Positions 10,166 to 19,371 of a stretch of DNA of 64,000 nucleotides are shown here, piece after piece. The stretch is from Scalesia atractyloides (taxonomy: Eukaryota; Streptophyta; Magnoliopsida; Asterales; Asteraceae). The notes under the pieces were generated by a model. The model was not told the origin of the DNA. It was given only the letters and a program-made list of their open reading frames with translations, and made no database searches. A program made the position numbers and the translations under genes. The DNA is taken from positions 45,087,369 through 45,151,368 of the forward strand of contig CAMTDV010000027.1 of assembly GCA_947069175.1 (NCBI GenBank). Direction: 5' to 3'. The stretch's first letter is position 1. Each line of letters opens with the position of its first letter.

Positions 10166-11347
10166 TGTCACACCCCAACCGATGGCGAAAACATCGGAGT
10201 GAGACGACTAGATTGCTTGAGACATCATAACACTATTTGTGACGATATTTAATTAAACATCCATTTCAATCAAAACATCAATTGTCATATTACAACATAA
10301 TCCAAATAGAAAGTAACATCAACGAAATAAGTTCAACAATAACATAATGATTAACTTAGTATTCTACACGTGTATCTATGCCATTCCTACTAAGTTCCAT
10401 CATAACAACTTCATCTACCTGCAACATGTTAAAAAATATAGTTCAATAACAAAGTATTGGCGAGTACACCAGTTTAATAGCATAAAATAAGTATAAAATC
10501 CATTTAAACAAATCCACATGAATAGCTAGCATACAAGATAAGTGTAAACAAGGCATGTGAGTCTACAAGTCAATCCTCTTGTGTACCGCAAAATAGATTT
10601 GAACTTAACATTGACCACAAGAATACGGGCTTTGCGTTACTCCTATAGCGCTATACATGTTAAGGGAGGCTCGATCAAAGTTAATGACATTTAGATCACA
10701 TAAGAATATACCAAGTAACAATTCAAGTAGCATAAGACTAAAGCATGTTGATGGATTGTTTGTGTATAGAATAAAGTGCGACTTAGTGTAGTTTTTGTAA
10801 ATTAATCATGTTGCACCCAAATAGTGGAAAACATAAAAGGGGTCAAGTGTACTCACGGTTTTGCAAAGTAATATCCGTGAGAGAGATGGAACACCAAGTT
10901 TATCATACACAAGGCAACGTAGATGTATGAGTATTAGATTGACGGGGGAGTTTAATGAGTTTAGGAATTTAAAATATGCAAGGAAAGTTATATAAGCGAA
11001 AGTATTTATCTAGACATTAACGCTTGTTTTTTACACTAATAAGCCCCGAAGGGTGTTTGTGTTTTTATGGGTCATGCCCAATAGAATCGTAACAATTGTT
11101 AAGTCTAAGATAAAATAACCTACTTTTAAGACAACTAACCATTTGGTCATGGTCAAAGGTTCGGTTATATTAAGTATTTACATATAGTTATATTATTACT
11201 AATTAAATAATATAGTTCATGTAGTTCATAGATATTATGTAAGTCATATAATTCATGCATGGAGGTAGGAGGATAACCATCCTAAACCTCTTTCATAAGA
11301 TTCACCATTACACAAGATTGACACAAGGACAATCCGGATGGTCAAGA
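10166..11347 (-). mobile_element. Tekay-1 5' LTR, part next to the primer site
   Basis: On the plus strand the terminus reads TGTCACACCCCAACC. Similarity to 1-1100 runs until the CAAGA at 11343-11347, where Sirevirus A interrupts; the rest of the LTR resumes at 26064. The two pieces total about 2.49 kb. No coding sequence is present. Confidence 0.9.
11343..11347. repeat. Target-site duplication CAAGA (left)
   Basis: CAAGA directly precedes the TGTTGG terminus of Sirevirus A, recurs at 26059-26063 after the terminal CCACA, and is present once in the empty site near 1097-1102. Confidence 0.93.
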
Positions 11348-11811
11348 TGTTGGTGCATAATGTCTATTGCCTACGTCTATGATATATCCGTAATGTTTAT
11401 AAAGATTACACGTTAATGTTGAAATGAGAAAATGTAAATTTTATGTATTGATACACTGTGATTCGCACGAAACATAAGTGTGTTTTGTACGATTGAGTCA
11501 CTCGTACGAAATACCATTTCGTACGGAACACAGATGTTTGTTTGTGCACGCACTTCAGTATGAGTCATGTCGACCTATAAATAGGGAAGTGTTGTGTTAG
11601 AGCTAGATACAGATTTGTCATTTCATACGGCAAAGCTCTGTCAGTTTGTTGACTTGCGTCTCTAACTTGAACGTCTTTAATGGATCAGAAGCAGTTAAAC
11701 AGTAAGTTAATCTTGTTTGTCATATCTACCTCTCTAGCAATGAATTCCGCCTCTGCTAGTTGAGCGAGATCAGGTGGATTGCTCATTTCGGGAGCTCGAT
11801 CCGCGTCCACA
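11348..11811 (+). mobile_element. Sirevirus A 5' LTR
   Basis: TGTTGGTGC to CGTCCACA, 464 bp. It contains a dyad of CGTACGA motifs (11487-11520), then TATAAATAG at 11576-11584 just after GTCGAC. The predicted transcript would start some 30 bases downstream. Confidence 0.93.
11576..11584 (+). promoter_or_regulatory. TATA box of Sirevirus A 5' LTR
   Basis: TATAAATAG sits downstream of the CGTACGA dyad and is identical at 25822-25830 in the other LTR and in the partial LTR near 3000. Position and consensus fit a Pol II promoter. Confidence 0.7.
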
Positions 11812-11813
11812 AG

Positions 11814-11826
11814 TGGTATCAGAGCC
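11814..11826 (+). promoter_or_regulatory. Primer binding site of Sirevirus A (tRNA-Met type)
   Basis: TGGTATCAGAGCC begins two bases after the LTR end. It is the initiator tRNA-Met primer site typical of copia elements. Confidence 0.93.
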
Positions 11827-12573
11827 ATGAGATTTAATCTACAGATAGGAAACAAGTAGTTATTGTGTAGACTTGGACATATCTTCATCTTCATCATTTT
11901 TCTGACCTTTGCTGGATTTTGGACGAATTTCAGAAAAATTCATGGACAAAATGGACTAGGATTTTAGTAATTCAAGTTAATCTTCAATCTAATCAATCCA
12001 TACCATAATTCGGACATAAAATTGAACTAAATCATGTTGAAATCGATAAAATTTAGTCAGTTTGATGTTTGAATCGTTTGAATCAGTTTTCGTACGAGTT
12101 TCACACGAAATTAAGTTGTTCTTGATTTTGGTACTAATCAGATTAAATTTCATACGGATCAGTTAAATTTCATAAATTTTACAATTTTTCAGAATTTCAA
12201 CTTGTTTCGTATAAAATGACTTGAATCGCCCAAAATCTTAGTCGTACCAAAACTCATTCAGTTAAAAAACACTTGTTTCGTACAAAATCTTATTGATCCG
12301 TACAAAATCGCAGTTTTTGTGAAAAAAAGAAAGAAAGTTTGAATCGCACAAAATCTTAATCGTACCAAAACTCATTCAGTTAAAAACACTTGCTTCGTAC
12401 AAAAACTCATTGATTCGTACGAAATCCGGTGATTTTTGTGAAAAATTTGAATCGCACAAAAATTTTGTTTTGCACAAAATTCTGGTTTCGTATGAAATTT
12501 TTGTCCGCACAAAAAGTTTTCTAATCTGATTTTTTTGTTTTCGAAATGTGTGTTCTAACTTTTTGCAGGAAAA
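11827..12573 (+). other. Sirevirus A leader with CGTAC-type motif array
   Basis: This 5' untranslated region has no credible ORF. From about 12090 to 12530 it is crowded with TTCGTACGA variants (TTCGTACGAG, TTCGTACAAA, ATTCGTACGA, TTCGCACAAA, TCGTACCAAA), spaced roughly 15-40 bases apart. Part of it looks locally duplicated: GAATCGCACAAAATCTTAATCG recurs in variant form near 12223 and 12342. The intron-like AACTTTTTGCAG just before the gag ATG at 12574 might be a splice acceptor, which is unproven. Confidence 0.6.
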
Positions 12574-14278
12574 ATGTCTGAGGGATTTTACAATGCGTTC
12601 GCAACATCGGTTGTCACCACTGCAGCAGCTCAAAACATCAATTTAGAGAATGAAATGGGAACAATGACTAAATCTCTAAAGCCTATGAATTTGGAAGACT
12701 TTGATAGTTGGAGCGAGAGGTTTATGAACTGGGTGCAAGCTAATCATTTTACTTGCTGGTTTGCAATCGAGGCAAAATACATCGCACTAGTTGGTGAAAG
12801 TGGGCTTGAAAAGACCCTTGCCCAATTCTCTGATGTTGAACGTGTAAGATTTATCAACGAAAAGAAGATGATGAATATTCTTCAGCAATCGATCAAAGAA
12901 GACATCTTGGCTTTATTGCAGCATGATGATGATACACAATCTTTATAGAATGCTCTTCGACTTAAATTTCAAGGTAGTGAAGCGAAAGGGCATTATTAAG
13001 CAAAGAGTTTGATGTATTCACATTAATCAAAGGAGAAACGGTTAAGCAGCTAATTGACCGATACTGTCATCTGGTGGTTCATATGAAGAGAATGGGAATT
13101 GTGAAGACAAATGAAGAGCTTGTTGATAAGCTAGCTGATTCTCTGCCACAAGGTGAATGGTTAACTTACTTAACCATCTTGAAGAATGGAGTTGAATACA
13201 GTAATTTCTCGTTGCCTCGCTTTATCGAGAGATTGGAAGGTCATGAATTAGAGATGCAAAAGATGGCCAAAAACAAAACTGTTCAAATGTAACAAGATGT
13301 TAATCTTTATTTCAAAAACAGTTCTGCTGCTCAAATCTAAGTGCTAAAGATTCAAACTGCGTTCAGTGCATATAGCTCATCAAGCACACCTCAAACTCAG
13401 TCAAGTGTTTTTCAATCATACCCAACAGTTGATCCAAATACACCTTCTAGTCAACAGTCTTCTTTTGGATCAAATCAATCTCAAAACAATCAAGCCACTC
13501 CATCATCTAATGCAAGTCAAAGAATTCTGCAATGCAACATTGCCGTTGACTTTCATAACGCACAAAATTTTGATGAAAAGACGGCAAAACAACACATATC
13601 TCTACTTGCTTCAGTTCTTGAGTCATATGATAGTCTTGTTGCTGGAAAGATTGATAATTCTAAAATAACACGAGAAGACTACGATCAAATTGATCCAGTT
13701 GAAATGGAGTTGATAGATATAAAATGGTGCATGGCTTCGATCGTTCGACGAGCACAACGATTTATGGAAATCACTGGTAAAGAAAATTTGGGAGGTTTGG
13801 ATGGGAAACTTGGATTTGATAATCTAAAGTTACTTGTTTCAAATGTCGGGAGAAAGGTCACTTTAAAAGAGAATGTCCAAACCGAGAGGTTCATGGGAAT
13901 CTGAATCCTTTCACAGACAACTATTACAAAAGAGTGATCTACCACCGACCACAACCGAGAACAAGAATCGTGCCGATTGAAGACAAGCAACCTGAAACTA
14001 AAGAAAAGGCTTTGGTTGTTACACAAGAAGACGAAGGGTTTAATTGGAACAAGTTTATTTCGAAAGGAGAAAGTTTGGCATTGGTGGCTGAAATTATTGA
14101 TGAACCGGAAGAAGAATTGGAGGCATCATTTGATGAAGGACCTGAGGATGATGATTATTACTATCATATTTCATCAGAGGAAGAGGAGATGTTGAATGGT
14201 CCATTCAAACATCTTTTGCCTAACGATGTTTTAGAACCTTTGCAGATATTTCACACCTACTCAACATTCAACAGATGA
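12574..14278 (+). pseudogene. gag: Gag of Sirevirus A, N-terminal half with first zinc knuckle
   Basis: It starts MSEGFYNAF at 12574. The first open part (12574-12948) has the copia Gag start (LEDFDSWSERFMNWVQ) and ends in TAG after DDTQSL, where a Trp is expected. The frame then shifts to 13074-13292 (VKQLIDRYCHLVVHMKRMGI, VDKLADSLPQGEW) and 13341-13904 (Ser/Gln-rich linker, WCMASIVRRAQRFMEITG). A CCHC knuckle, CFKCREKGHFKREC, is readable in another frame at about 13838-13880, and 13934-14278 continues with an acidic tail (EEELEASFDEGPEDDDYYY). Multiple breaks. Sireviruses are known for unusually long Gag. Confidence 0.85.
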
Positions 14279-14279
14279 A

Positions 14280-15603
14280 GTGCAAAAGCAACCGGTTGAA
14301 GATGTCAAAATAGATGAGAAAAAGGAATTGCTGAAAGAAGACATCATTAAAGCGTGCATGGCAAATGGAAATGAGGTAAACAAGTCATCTGAGAATGAAA
14401 AATCTTGTTCAAAGTATGATGAACCATGTGGTGAGTGTTTTGTGAAAGACAAAATATTTGATGAATTGCAAAGTTTAACAGACAATTTGTCAAGCGATTA
14501 CAAAACCACAAAGGAAGCGTATGACAAATTGAGTGCGTCTGTTAAACAATAATAAAGCACTCAGAGAAAATGACGCAACACTTATGATGCTTAAAGCAAC
14601 AATGATGGATAAACAAATGGCAATTAATATTCATCTAAAAACTATTGCTGAGCTCAAAAGTGAGCTTGAGAAAATGAGAATTGAAACCGAACGAGTTAAC
14701 AAACTGTTAATTAGTTATTCCACAAGCTCATACGTCATAGATCATATTTTACCAAAAATTGAAAATACTGAGGAATCTAAAAATGGTAAAACAAAGAGTG
14801 GAAGTTATGATCGAGTTCCTCCACCCATGTGGAACAGTTATGCTTGCAAAAATCCATCTGGGGTTGAAAAGGCGCTAAATCTTAAATTGAAAACCGAACA
14901 GTTGCCTGAGGATATCGATATAACTTACACTAAAAATGATGGTGAATGTGATTCCGAAGTAGTAGAAAATGTGAGTGAAAAAGTGTTAACAAATGAATCT
15001 GAAGCGGCTGAGTCTGAAAAGTCTGAGAAGTCAAAATCTGATGACAAATCAGAAAATAGTTTAAATGATGGTCCTAATGTCATAGTTTATAAAATGAAAG
15101 GATCTGATAAACTATTTTCGGATGAGGATTTTCCCATCAAGAATGTGAAAATGGGTTGTGTTGATAAAATGTTCAAGTTGATGGAGGTAAGTTATGATGA
15201 TTTAGATAAACATGATTCATCTTTCTATTCTAAATCAAAAACTGATAACCGATCTTACTATCGAAAAAATGGAGAATATCCGGAAAACAAGCATGCAGGG
15301 TTGGGTTTTCAGAAGCAACATAACACCAACAGGTCCCAAAAACTGGATTTTACAAAGAAAATTAATTTTGTAGTTGGGACAACAACCAAGAAGGAAAAGG
15401 AAATCATTGGTACTCAATCAAATGATGATTTTCTTAAAGAAAAAGAGAAACAAAAACAAAAACAGGTTTTGAATACCTCTGTTCATAAGGACATCAGGAC
15501 ATGTTTTAAGTGCAAGAAAGTTGGACATATCGCACGATATTGTTCACAAGAAAGTTCAAAACCAGTTTCTTCTTCGAAAAAGTTCACCAAGGATGAAAAG
15601 TAA
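14280..15603 (+). pseudogene. gag: Gag of Sirevirus A, coiled-coil and second zinc knuckle
   Basis: 14280-14552 then 14533-15603 (356 codons, intact). The region is charged and rich in heptad-like Lys/Glu/Leu (LKSELEKMRIETERVNKLL), consistent with a coiled coil. The middle is acidic and Ser-rich. The end holds a second CCHC knuckle, CFKCKKVGHIARYC, near residues 322-335 of the open frame. The first knuckle lies about 1.65 kb upstream. Homologous to 34473-35230 in Sirevirus B. It ends at a TAA where Sirevirus B has a Gln codon, so the frame originally ran on towards protease. Confidence 0.8.
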
Positions 15604-16331
15604 AAAGCACCCATGGTTATGCCGAAACAAATCCTTAAAAGAAAAACTGAATCTAATCAAAATGTTAAACCAATTAATAAACCTCAATCTAAATTTGAAA
15701 TTGGTTAAACATCACACAAAGTTCAACAAAAAGATTCAAAATTTTATGTTAAACAGGCTAAACCACAAACACAGAAATGGGTTGCTAAAATTGTTAACAC
15801 CAAATCATCCAAGGTTGAACTCAAACCTTCTGTTCCAAACAACATTGAGCTTAAAAAGATTGAAAAGAACAAAGTGGGTCCAAAGTTCGACATTCCAAAC
15901 CCACCCAAGACCAAACAGGCTTGGGTCCTTTGTTTAAATAAATTTTGTTAATCATGTGTGCAGGGGCTCAACGTTCGATATTGTCAAAATGGATCATAGA
16001 TAGTGGAGCGTCTCGCCACATGACAGGAATGCTTGCGCTGCTCAATGATGTTAGAGCTATTCGAGGAGGATATGTTGGATTTGCTGGAACGCAGGGAGGT
16101 AGGATTGTTGGAGAAGGGATTCTCTCAAACGAAGTTGTATCATTTGATGAAGTGAACTATATTGCTGAACTTGAGAACAATCTGCTTAGTATCTCGCAAA
16201 TTTGTGACAAGAAGTTCATGACACATTTCAATGATAAAGAATGTCTAATTCTAAAACCCGGTTTCAAGATTCCAGAAGAATGGATTCTGATGCGAGCTCC
16301 GCGAGAAAATGATTTATATGCCCTGACATGA
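15604..16331 (+). pseudogene. pol: Protease region of Sirevirus A Pol
   Basis: 15604-15940 is a broken linker (PKQILKRK, WVAKIVNTKSS, PPKTKQAWVLCLN). The open part 15945-16331 carries the copia protease active site in SKWIIDSGASRHMTG, then GYVGFAGTQGGRIVGEG and LENNLLSISQICDKKF. The DSG triad is intact here, unlike DNG in Sirevirus B. It ends in TGA before the pre-integrase segment. Confidence 0.88.
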
Positions 16332-16362
16332 GCATCGCGTCTACCACATCAAAGAAAGTTAC

Positions 16363-17064
16363 ATGCTTTGTTTCCAAAGCTACGAAAAAGAGTCAATTTT
16401 ATGGCACAGAAAAATGGGGCACATTCATCTTCGAAAGATGAATTTTCTTGTGCATAACGACTTAGTGGAGGGTGTCAATTTGAAAAGTTTTCATTTATCA
16501 GATGATTGTCTTAGCTGCAAAAAGGGGAAGCAGCATAAGAAATCACACCCGAGAAAGCTGTTGAATTCGATAAAGCTACCACTAGAAAGACTACACATGG
16601 ATCTCTTTGGACCAGTCAATGTCAAAAGCATTTCTGGTGATCTATACTGTCTTGTCGTTACAGATGATTATTCTCGATTTTCATGGGTATTCTTTCTAGA
16701 AAGTAAGGATGAAACGTTTGAAACTCTTATGATCCTTTTCAGAAAGCTCGAGAATTTATATCATTTGCCCATTAAGAAAAATCGCAGTGATAATGGAACG
16801 GAGTTCAAGAACAAGAAGATGCAAGAGTTCTGCAATGAAAAGGGGATTCTTCATGAATTCAGCGCCCCCTATACTCCACAACAAAACGGAGTAGTTGAAC
16901 GAAAGAATCGCACGTTGATAGAAACTGCTAGAACAATGTTAGCTGATTCGAAATTACCGATCAGTTTCTGGAGTGAAGCAATGGCATCAGCATGCTACAC
17001 CCTAAATCGTGTGTTGACAGTTAAGCCTCACAAAAAGACATGTTTTGAGTTACTAAATCAATGA
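16363..17064 (+). CDS. pol: Pre-integrase and integrase core of Sirevirus A Pol
   Basis: This open frame of 233 codons is a slice of Pol, not a separate gene. It has the HHCC zinc domain (LWHRKMGHIHLRKMN ... CLSCKKGKQHK) and the DDE core: HMDLFGPVNV, RSDNGTEFKN and NGVVERKNRTLIETARTML, so all three acidic residues are present. It ends in TGA after CFELLNQ, a Trp position. Integrase joins the element DNA to the host target. Confidence 0.9.
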   Translation: MLCFQSYEKESILWHRKMGHIHLRKMNFLVHNDLVEGVNLKSFHLSDDCLSCKKGKQHKKSHPRKLLNSIKLPLERLHMDLFGPVNVKSISGDLYCLVVTDDYSRFSWVFFLESKDETFETLMILFRKLENLYHLPIKKNRSDNGTEFKNKKMQEFCNEKGILHEFSAPYTPQQNGVVERKNRTLIETARTMLADSKLPISFWSEAMASACYTLNRVLTVKPHKKTCFELLNQ

Positions 17065-17082
17065 AAGCCTAATTTAGCTTTT

Positions 17083-17880
17083 TTGGAACCTTTTGGATCA
17101 CCGTGTACCGTCTTGGACCCGGCTGGTAAATTTGGAGCCAAATCTTTGGAGGGTTTCTTTGTTGGTTATGCTACTCCTCAAAAACGTGTTTTCTTGCCGA
17201 GTCTGAACCAGGTAGTTCTAGCACAACACATATATCGTCAAAGATATACAACGCCTACGCAGAAGCCTGGGGATTCGTGGCTATTTAACTATGATGGATT
17301 GTAGGATTCGTTTGATCTTCCAGATGTGCCAACTGAAGAAGAACTTGTTATGTTATTTCAACAACATCAGTTATTTAATCAAGAACAAGTTCCTCGACCG
17401 TTGGTGATTTCTACATCTTTACCAGTTAACACGTCTGATGTTGATCAAAGCTCTTCTGTTCTAAATCCGGTTCCTGCTACAAATGACAATGCTGATGTAT
17501 CTTCGTTCCAGCCAAATGAAGATAATGACTCTAATCGGGAACCAACTTTCGACGATGGAGGATCCAGTTCTGATGAAGGATCTGAACAGATTGAAGACTT
17601 TCTGAACCAATAGGCTGATCAGTCTAATGCTAAGAATAAAGCTTCTTCATCTGTTCCGGTTGTCGATGAAAATATCTCAAATGTGTAATCACAAGTAGAT
17701 GTTCCAGCTGAAGTGATGCCAAGGACACTTTCATATCATCCCTCAGAGAACATTATAGGCAGCTTACAATCAGGAGTGCAAACTCGCAATCAGATCAATA
17801 AAGATCTAAGTTTTTCTATACTAGTATTGCTCCACTTCAAGTCCGATTTTCTCACAGTTGTTTTGTTTGTCAGGTTGAAC
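17083..17880 (+). pseudogene. pol: Integrase C-terminus and linker of Sirevirus A Pol
   Basis: 17083-17304 reads FGSPCTVLDPAGKFGAKSLEGFFVGYA and PSLNQVVLAQHIYRQRY, the conserved copia integrase tail, ending at a stop after FNYDGL. 17326-17613 is an acidic linker (FDDGGSSSDEGSEQIEDFL). 17700-17880 (PRTLSYHPSENIIGSLQSGVQTR) leads towards RT. It has three in-frame stops or shifts. Same order as 31844-32743 in Sirevirus B. Confidence 0.82.
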
Positions 17881-17899
17881 GGGAAACTGGAAAGACGCG

Positions 17900-18976
17900 T
17901 TGAAAGAAGAAAGTTGGCTGGATGCGATGCAAGAAGAGTTATTGCAATTCCAGAAACTTGGTGTCTGGATGCTTGTTTACCTGCCAGATCATCACAAAAA
18001 GATTAATACAAGATGGGTCTTCAAGTGTAAAAGAGATAATAGAGGAGTTGTGGTACGCAACAAAGCTCGACTTGTGGTTCAAGGTTTTCATCAGCAAGAA
18101 GGGATAGACTATACTGAAGTCTACGCCCCAGTTGCACGTCTTGAAGCAATTTGCATATTCTTGGCCTTTGCCTCATGGAAATGGTTCAAGGTGTCCCAAT
18201 TGGATGTTAAATCTGCTTTTCTTTACGGAAAAGTGAAAGAGGAGGTGTACGTCGGTCAACCACCGGGGTTCGTTGATCCAGTACACAAAGATAAAGTCTA
18301 CCTCTCGAATAAAGCCTTACGTGGTCTTCATCAAGCCCCGAGAGCTTGGTATGAAACATTATCGAATCATCTTTTGGATAATGGCTTTATCAGGGGAACA
18401 GTAGACTCAACTCTCTTCACGAAGGAAGTAGATGGACATCTAATTATCGTACAGATATATGTGGATGATAATATCTTTGGATCAACAAATGACAAGCTGT
18501 GTAAAGACTTTGAAGAAGTCATGAAGCGCAAATTCGAAATGAGCGCAATGGGGGAGATGAAGTTCTTTCTAGGACTTCAGGTTGATCAGTTTCCTGATGG
18601 TATCTTCATTCATCAGACGAAATATGTTCATGTAATATTGGAGAAATTCAATATGACAGGAACTAAACCAGTATCGACCCCGCTAGCTCCAAATCATGGC
18701 ATCTGTCCAGATCTTACCGGCGAAAAAGTTGATGAAACTTTATATCGCTCCATGATCGGATCCTTGATGTGTCTCACTGCTTCTCGACCATATATCATGT
18801 ATCCAACGTGCCTCTGCTCCTGTTATCAGTCTAATCCAAAAGAGTCACACCTGCTTATCGTTAAACGTATAACAAGATATCTGAAGGTTTTCCAAGCACC
18901 GGCTTGTGGTACCCTAGACATGATGATTTTAATCTTGCAGGTTACTCGGATTCTGATTTCAGATGCTGCAAACTGA
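17900..18976 (+). CDS. pol: Reverse transcriptase of Sirevirus A Pol
   Basis: This open frame of 358 codons covers the copia RT: WLDAMQEELLQFQKLGVW, TRWVFKCKRDNRG, KARLVVQGFHQQEGIDYTEVYAPVARLE, SQLDVKSAFLYGKV, the catalytic YVDD in VQIYVDDNIFGSTND, KFEMSAMGEMKFFLGLQVDQF and YRSMIGSLMCLTASRP. The catalytic Asp pair is intact. The frame shifts near 18885 so the last residues are out of frame with the RNase H that follows. It copies element RNA into DNA. Confidence 0.92.
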   Translation: MKEESWLDAMQEELLQFQKLGVWMLVYLPDHHKKINTRWVFKCKRDNRGVVVRNKARLVVQGFHQQEGIDYTEVYAPVARLEAICIFLAFASWKWFKVSQLDVKSAFLYGKVKEEVYVGQPPGFVDPVHKDKVYLSNKALRGLHQAPRAWYETLSNHLLDNGFIRGTVDSTLFTKEVDGHLIIVQIYVDDNIFGSTNDKLCKDFEEVMKRKFEMSAMGEMKFFLGLQVDQFPDGIFIHQTKYVHVILEKFNMTGTKPVSTPLAPNHGICPDLTGEKVDETLYRSMIGSLMCLTASRPYIMYPTCLCSCYQSNPKESHLLIVKRITRYLKVFQAPACGTLDMMILILQVTRILISDAAN

Positions 18977-19371
18977 ATACAAAATCTACAACGGCCGGCT
19001 GCCAGTTCTTCGAAACCCGTTTGGTAACGTGGCAATGCAAGAAACAAACCGCGGTAGCTCTCTCTACCTGTGAGGCTGAATACGTTTCGGCTTCCAGTTG
19101 TTGTGCTCAGATTCTCTGGATACAGCAACAGATGAGAGATTTCGGTTTGCAATTTCTTGATACGCCTATATATGTAGATAATCAGGCCGCGATCAATATC
19201 ACTAAAAACTCATGTCAACACTCACGTACTAAACATATCGAGATTCGACACCACTTTATCCGTGATTGTTACGAGAAAAAGTTGGTACGAATTGAGAAAA
19301 TCCACACTGATGACCAAAAGCAGATTTTTATACAAAAGATTTTGATAAAACAAAGTTTAAAAATTTGTTAA
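18904..19371 (+). CDS. pol: RNase H of Sirevirus A Pol
   Basis: 155 codons in a different frame from RT, overlapping its end. Motifs: WYPRHDDFNLAGYSDSDF (first Asp), CQFFETRLVTWQCKKQ, VALSTCEAEYVSASSCCAQ (Glu), YVDNQAAINIT (Asp) and RTKHIEIRHHFIRD. It removes RNA from the RNA:DNA hybrid. The last 25 residues (after IHTDD) are frameshifted relative to the usual copia end. Confidence 0.9.
   Translation: MWYPRHDDFNLAGYSDSDFRCCKLNTKSTTAGCQFFETRLVTWQCKKQTAVALSTCEAEYVSASSCCAQILWIQQQMRDFGLQFLDTPIYVDNQAAINITKNSCQHSRTKHIEIRHHFIRDCYEKKLVRIEKIHTDDQKQIFIQKILIKQSLKIC

Noticed and set aside
15521..15937. 138-codon plus-strand ORF in Sirevirus A
   Set aside because: It is an out-of-frame reading of the Gag-protease linker; the real frame (PKQILKRK, WVAKIV, PPKTKQAW) matches Sirevirus B.
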